Assembly (NCBI RefSeq): GCF_019047785.1
Contig: NZ_CP077290.1
Location: forward strand, 2,480,001 to 2,544,000
Length of the DNA stretch: 64,000 bases
Direction of reading: 5' to 3'
From: Enterobacter cancerogenus
GTDB taxonomy: Bacteria; Pseudomonadota; Gammaproteobacteria; Enterobacterales; Enterobacteriaceae
Part shown: positions 60,183-64,000 of the stretch, piece after piece
Layout: each line of letters starts with the position of its first letter
Position numbering within the stretch: position 1 is the stretch's first letter
Notes under the pieces: model-generated
What the model was told of the DNA's origin: nothing
Database searches by the model: none
What the model saw: only the letters and a program-made list of their open reading frames with translations
Made by a program: the position numbers and the translations under genes

Positions 60183-61229
60183 ATGAAGATACTGGTGATC
60201 GGCCCGTCCTGGGTGGGCGACATGATGATGTCGCAAAGTCTCTATCGCACGCTCAAGGCGCGCTATCCCCAGGCGATAATCGACGTGATGGCACCCGCGT
60301 GGTGCCGTCCGCTGTTGTCGCGTATGCCGGAAGTGAATGAAGCGATCCCGATGCCGCTCGGCCACGGGGCGCTGGAAATCGGCGAACGCCGCAAGCTCGG
60401 CCACAGCCTGCGCGAAAAGCGCTATGACCGCGCCTGGGTGCTGCCTAACTCCTTCAAATCTGCCCTCGTGCCTTTCTTTGCGGGCATTCCGCACCGCACC
60501 GGCTGGCGCGGTGAAATGCGCTACGGCCTGCTGAACGACGCGCGCGTGCTGGATAAAGAAGCCTGGCCGCTGATGGTTGAGCGCTATGTGGCGCTGGCCT
60601 ACGACAAGGGCGTGATGCGCAGCGCGAAAGACCTGCCGCAGCCGCTGCTCTGGCCGCAGTTGCAGGTCAGCGAGGGAGAGAAATCCCATACCTGTAACGC
60701 CTTTAACCTCTCTGCCGAACGGCCGATGATCGGCTTTTGCCCCGGCGCAGAATTTGGCCCGGCTAAACGCTGGCCGCACTATCACTACGCGGAACTGGCG
60801 AAACAGCTGATCGACGAAGGCTTTCAGATCGTCCTGTTTGGTTCGGCGAAAGACCACGAGGCGGGCAACGACATTCTCGCCACGCTCAGTACCGAACAGC
60901 AGGCATGGTGTCGCAACCTGGCCGGTGAAACGCAGCTGGAGCAAGCGGTGATCCTGCTGGCCGTCTGTAAAGCCGTGGTCACTAATGACTCCGGCCTGAT
61001 GCACGTCGCCGCCGCGCTGAGCCGCCCGCTGGTGGCGCTTTACGGCCCAAGCAGCCCGGACTTTACCCCGCCGTTGTCGCATAAAGCGCGGGTCATTCGC
61101 CTGATCGACGGCTACCATAAAGTGCGTAAAGGCGATGCGGCAGAAGGCTATCATCAGAGCCTGATCGACATCACGCCCGCGCGCGTCCTCGAAGAGCTTA
61201 ACGACCTGCTGCTGAGCGAAGAAGGATAA
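60183..61229 (+). CDS. waaF: LPS heptosyltransferase II
   Basis: GT9 enzyme that adds the second L,D-heptose to the LPS inner core at the cytosolic face. 348 residues as in E. coli (RfaF). N-terminal acceptor half MKILVIGPSWVGDMMMSQSLYR. C-terminal donor half with IGFCPGAEFGPAKRWP and the heptose-donor motif VTNDSGLMHVAAALSRPLVALYG. Separated from waaC by 3 nt. Confidence 0.97.
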   Translation: MKILVIGPSWVGDMMMSQSLYRTLKARYPQAIIDVMAPAWCRPLLSRMPEVNEAIPMPLGHGALEIGERRKLGHSLREKRYDRAWVLPNSFKSALVPFFAGIPHRTGWRGEMRYGLLNDARVLDKEAWPLMVERYVALAYDKGVMRSAKDLPQPLLWPQLQVSEGEKSHTCNAFNLSAERPMIGFCPGAEFGPAKRWPHYHYAELAKQLIDEGFQIVLFGSAKDHEAGNDILATLSTEQQAWCRNLAGETQLEQAVILLAVCKAVVTNDSGLMHVAAALSRPLVALYGPSSPDFTPPLSHKARVIRLIDGYHKVRKGDAAEGYHQSLIDITPARVLEELNDLLLSEEG

Positions 61230-61232
61230 CGG

Positions 61233-62216
61233 ATGCGGGTATTGATCGTTAAAACCTCATCAATGGGCGACGTGCTGCACACGCTGCCGTCCCTGACGGA
61301 CGCCGCGCGCGCCATTCCCGGCATCCGCTTTGACTGGGTGGTGGAAGAGGGTTTCGCGCAAATCCCGACCTGGCATGACGCGGTTGACCGGGTGATCCCG
61401 GTTGCCATTCGCCGCTGGCGCAAGGCGTGGTTCTCCGCGCCGGTTAAGGCCGAGCGCAACGCCTTTCGCGACGCGGTGCAGGCTCAGCGCTACGACGCCA
61501 TTATTGACGCGCAGGGGCTGGTGAAAAGCGCCGCGCTGGTCACGCGTCTGGCGCACGGCGTAAAGCACGGTATGGACTGGCAAACCGCCCGCGAGCCGCT
61601 GGCAAGCCTGTTCTATAACCATCGCCATCATATCCCGAAGCAACAACACGCGGTGGAACGCACCCGGGAGCTGTTTGCTAAAAGCCTCGGCTACAGCAAG
61701 CCCGAAACGCAGGGCGATTACGCGATATCGCAGCATTTCCAGCGTGACGCGGATAACCGTGCGACGCCTTATGTGGTGTTCCTCCATGCCACAACGCGGG
61801 ACGATAAACACTGGCCGGAAACGCACTGGCGAAGATTGATTGAATTAATGCAACCTACCGGCATCCATATTAAACTGCCCTGGGGTGCTGAACACGAGCG
61901 CCAACGTGCTGAGCGGTTAGCGGCAGGTTTTTCGCACGTAGAAGTGTTACCTAAGCTCACGCTGGCAAAGGTTGCTGCAGAGCTGGCAGGTGCAGAGGCT
62001 GTCGTGTCCGTTGATACGGGACTGAGCCACTTAACCGCAGCATTGGATCGCCCCAATATCACGCTATTCGGCCCCACCGATCCCGGGCTGATTGGCGGCT
62101 ACGGTAAAAACCAACATCAGATGGTCAGCCCTACTCAGCAGACGAGAGACATTACCGCAGATGCTATTTTTTCATTTTTACAGAGCAGCCATCGGCTTTC
62201 CAACAGGGATATTTAA
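61233..62216 (+). CDS. waaC: LPS heptosyltransferase I
   Basis: GT9 enzyme adding the first heptose to Kdo2-lipid A (RfaC). 327 residues. Conserved RVLIVKTSSMGDVLHTLPSLTDA at the start, ATTRDDKHWPETHWRRL and SVDTGLSHLTAALDRPNITLFGPT in the donor half. In E. coli the next gene is waaL; here two other glycosyltransferase genes follow, the first after 3 nt. Confidence 0.97.
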   Translation: MRVLIVKTSSMGDVLHTLPSLTDAARAIPGIRFDWVVEEGFAQIPTWHDAVDRVIPVAIRRWRKAWFSAPVKAERNAFRDAVQAQRYDAIIDAQGLVKSAALVTRLAHGVKHGMDWQTAREPLASLFYNHRHHIPKQQHAVERTRELFAKSLGYSKPETQGDYAISQHFQRDADNRATPYVVFLHATTRDDKHWPETHWRRLIELMQPTGIHIKLPWGAEHERQRAERLAAGFSHVEVLPKLTLAKVAAELAGAEAVVSVDTGLSHLTAALDRPNITLFGPTDPGLIGGYGKNQHQMVSPTQQTRDITADAIFSFLQSSHRLSNRDI

Positions 62217-62219
62217 CCC

Positions 62220-63329
62220 ATGAGTTACGTATTTCTGCTGATTTTACTTTTCCCGGTGAAACTCATCCGGAAGCTGTTTCGCAAAGACACGGGTAAGAAC
62301 CTGGTCATTCAGACAGCCAAAATCGGTGACTTTGTTAATGCCACGCCTCTTCTGGCGTACCTGCAAAAAAGCGATGTGTTGATCAGCCGAAGCGTGGCTG
62401 CGCTGGCGAAGCATGATGACACTATCGATCAGATTTTTTTTATCGAGCAACAAAAGCGTAATTTGTGGCGTAAGCTGTGCTTTGCCTGCAGGATCATGAA
62501 TGACTATGACAATGTGTATCTCCTGCAGCCCAACAGCGTGAATCTCTTTTTCGCCGCCGCCTGTAATGCCAAAAATAAACAATTCTTAAGCACCTATACC
62601 CGCCGGTGGTACCACGGTATTTTCTATACCACTGCCGACGGCACCGTTGAGCACGGCAAAAAGACGTTGTCGGTCACCAACTACCTGAAGCTGGCCGACC
62701 GCTCGCTAACGTGGCAAGCTTCCCCGAAGCACGCCACAAAGCCTCTGTTTAAGCCCGCCGTTTATCCGGAAGTCCTCGATAAACCCGGCGTCATTCGTAT
62801 AGGCATCAGTATTGCCGCAGGCAATAAAGCGAAAACGGTCCCGCCGGTCATCTGGAAGCGTATTGTTGATAAGCTCGCCGATCTGCCGTGCGAGTTTTAT
62901 GTGTTTGGTGCACCCAGTGAGCAAGAGTGGCTGGACGATATTACGCGTGCGTACGGTGAAATCCCTAACTTCATCAACCTCATCGGCAAGATTTCCCTTG
63001 AAGAGCTGCCGTGGGCAATCTCCAAAATGGATTGCTACATCGCGTCTGATTCCGGGAATATCTATATCGCAGATGCAGTCGGCGTGCCGGTAGTGGTGTT
63101 GTTCGGACCTTGCTGCCACTATGAACAGCGTCCGCTGGGCAATGTGTTACTGATTGGCAACGACGACAATATCAACTCCTACGTCTTTGAAACACGCTAC
63201 TACTTCAGCCAGCCAAAAGAAGAGTTGTTTGCGGTAACCGAAGAATCCCTGCACCAGCTCAAACTCTTTATTTCGACTCTGCAGACTGCTCGCACAACCG
63301 AACATGCCATTGATGCTCAAGGAAATTAA
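62220..63329 (+). CDS. GT9-family glycosyltransferase of LPS core
   Basis: 369-residue heptosyltransferase-like protein. One N-terminal hydrophobic segment (residues about 3-14, VFLLILLFPVKL) precedes the acceptor motif NLVIQTAKIGDFVNATPLLAYL. The donor half has RIGISIAAGNKAKTVPPVIWKRIVDKL and ASDSGNIYIADAVGVPVVVLFGP, aligned with the WaaF/WaaC donor motif. It probably adds an outer or side-chain core sugar, heptose or another. Sequence appears visibly richer in A/T than waaF, as often in core clusters. No confident gene name. Confidence 0.82.
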   Translation: MSYVFLLILLFPVKLIRKLFRKDTGKNLVIQTAKIGDFVNATPLLAYLQKSDVLISRSVAALAKHDDTIDQIFFIEQQKRNLWRKLCFACRIMNDYDNVYLLQPNSVNLFFAAACNAKNKQFLSTYTRRWYHGIFYTTADGTVEHGKKTLSVTNYLKLADRSLTWQASPKHATKPLFKPAVYPEVLDKPGVIRIGISIAAGNKAKTVPPVIWKRIVDKLADLPCEFYVFGAPSEQEWLDDITRAYGEIPNFINLIGKISLEELPWAISKMDCYIASDSGNIYIADAVGVPVVVLFGPCCHYEQRPLGNVLLIGNDDNINSYVFETRYYFSQPKEELFAVTEESLHQLKLFISTLQTARTTEHAIDAQGN

Positions 63330-63334
63330 TTTTT

Positions 63335-64000
63335 ATGGCTTTTCTAAGCATCATTATTGCAGCGCATAATACCGAAGATACTCTGGACGCCACCCTACAC
63401 AGCCTGCGGGACGCAATTGCGGATGAGGGCGATGAGGTAGAGGTTATTCTCTTTAATGACCATTCAGACGATGCCACGCAAGATATTATTGAGAAGTGGT
63501 TGCCAGAATTTCCGAATGCGATATCGCGGAAAGTTGAGTATCGCAACGTAGGCCGTGTTCGAAACGCTGCTGTCTCGCTATCATCCGGCGAATACATTAC
63601 CATGCTCGACAGCGACGACCAGCTTAAGCCTCGCAGTATCAGCGATGCCGTGGCGTTCCTGAAAGCACAGCGTCCTGATATGGTGCTGACACGCCTGCTG
63701 GAAGTTCGTGATTTACGAAAAATCACCGCCGACTGGCAGGGGTTTTCACCTGTCGCCTTGTCTCAACAGGATGCGATAAAACGCTTTTTGCAGCATAAAG
63801 ATTTCCAGGCCCACCTCATCGGCCAGTTCATTCACCGCAGGCTATACCAAAGCAACCCCATTCCTGCGATGATCTGCTATGAAGATTTCGCCGTATTTCC
63901 TGGCATGCTGATGCAATCGCACAAAATATTTTACCAGCGGCAGGGGCACTATTATTACATCAAGCGTCGTGACAGTTTATCGAGCCAACTTAACGCCAGT
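63335..64000 (+). CDS. GT2-family glycosyltransferase (3' end outside window)
   Basis: Open from the ATG at 63335 to the window edge (222 residues read). Typical GT-A family 2 start MAFLSIIIAAHNTEDTLDATL, donor-binding Asp42 in FNDHSDDATQD, then NVGRVRNAAVSLSSGEYITMLDSDD with the D-x-D metal site at 92-95. Five bases separate it from the GT9 gene, so it belongs to the hldD-waaFC transcription unit and likely adds a hexose to the LPS core. Acceptor and donor cannot be told from sequence alone. Confidence 0.83.
   Translation, partial: MAFLSIIIAAHNTEDTLDATLHSLRDAIADEGDEVEVILFNDHSDDATQDIIEKWLPEFPNAISRKVEYRNVGRVRNAAVSLSSGEYITMLDSDDQLKPRSISDAVAFLKAQRPDMVLTRLLEVRDLRKITADWQGFSPVALSQQDAIKRFLQHKDFQAHLIGQFIHRRLYQSNPIPAMICYEDFAVFPGMLMQSHKIFYQRQGHYYYIKRRDSLSSQLNAS

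Noticed and set aside
59613..61154. 513-codon minus-strand frame opposite hldD and waaF
   Set aside because: Spans two well-identified genes and their junction; no recognisable protein.

Overview
The window is an ordinary-looking chromosomal segment of a member of the Enterobacteriaceae, most like Enterobacter or a close relative (Lelliottia, Leclercia, Klebsiella group). The evidence is gene-by-gene synteny with the E. coli K-12 region from glyQ to waaC, very high protein similarity, and several non-E. coli substitutions: yiaX1-yiaX2 instead of the yiaMNO TRAP transporter, no yiaA/yiaB, no yiaV/yiaW/yiaY, no rhsA block, and different LPS glycosyltransferases. I see no rRNA, tRNA, CRISPR array, IS element or prophage. 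Basis: my comparison with remembered E. coli proteins, with no database search.

Layout. 1-2.4 kb: 3' part of the region with partial glyQ, the lipoprotein gene ysaB and wecH. 2.4-10.7 kb: the D-xylose regulon, xylBA on the minus strand and xylFGHR on the plus strand around a shared CRP/XylR control region. 10.7-15.3 kb: bax, malS (with MalT boxes) and avtA. 15.4-24.0 kb: the YiaJ-controlled operon yiaK-yiaL-yiaX1-yiaX2-lyxK-sgbH-sgbU-sgbE for 2,3-diketo-L-gulonate/L-ascorbate-type sugar acids, ending at D-xylulose-5-phosphate. 24.0-28.4 kb: an accessory AraC regulator + GPH symporter + GH127 beta-L-arabinofuranosidase-like module. 28.5-36.8 kb: yiaT, a LysR regulator, aldB, a ROK sugar kinase, selB-selA and yibF. 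36.8-41.5 kb: the mannitol operon mtlADR behind four CRP sites, then yibL. 41.5-46.9 kb: the L-lactate operon lldPRD with two LldR operators, followed by an orphan aromatic-acid-type MFS transporter. 47.0-50.6 kb: trmL, then cysE-gpsA-secB-grxC-yibN on the minus strand. 50.8-56.8 kb: gpmI, envC, yibQ and two glycosyltransferase-like genes where E. coli has waaH (yibD). 56.8-59.0 kb: kbl-tdh for threonine breakdown. 59.2-64 kb: hldD-waaF-waaC and the beginning of a strain-type LPS core cluster (a GT9 and a truncated GT2 enzyme).

Common themes. Much of the window is carbon-source catabolism under CRP plus a local regulator (XylR, YiaJ, an AraC protein, MtlR, LldR). It also carries envelope functions (LPS core, peptidoglycan splitting, outer-membrane proteins) and the selenocysteine machinery. 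Two families of REP-like palindromes are scattered between genes, sometimes in inverted pairs inside operons. Genes are tightly packed, with many 4-nt ATGA junctions and several convergent pairs whose stop codons overlap or touch. I found no clearly new defence or mobile system. The most interesting places are the GH127 module, the unassigned YiaX1 protein, the glycosyltransferase pair next to envC-yibQ, the ROK kinase without the usual zinc motif, and the conflicting start of envC.
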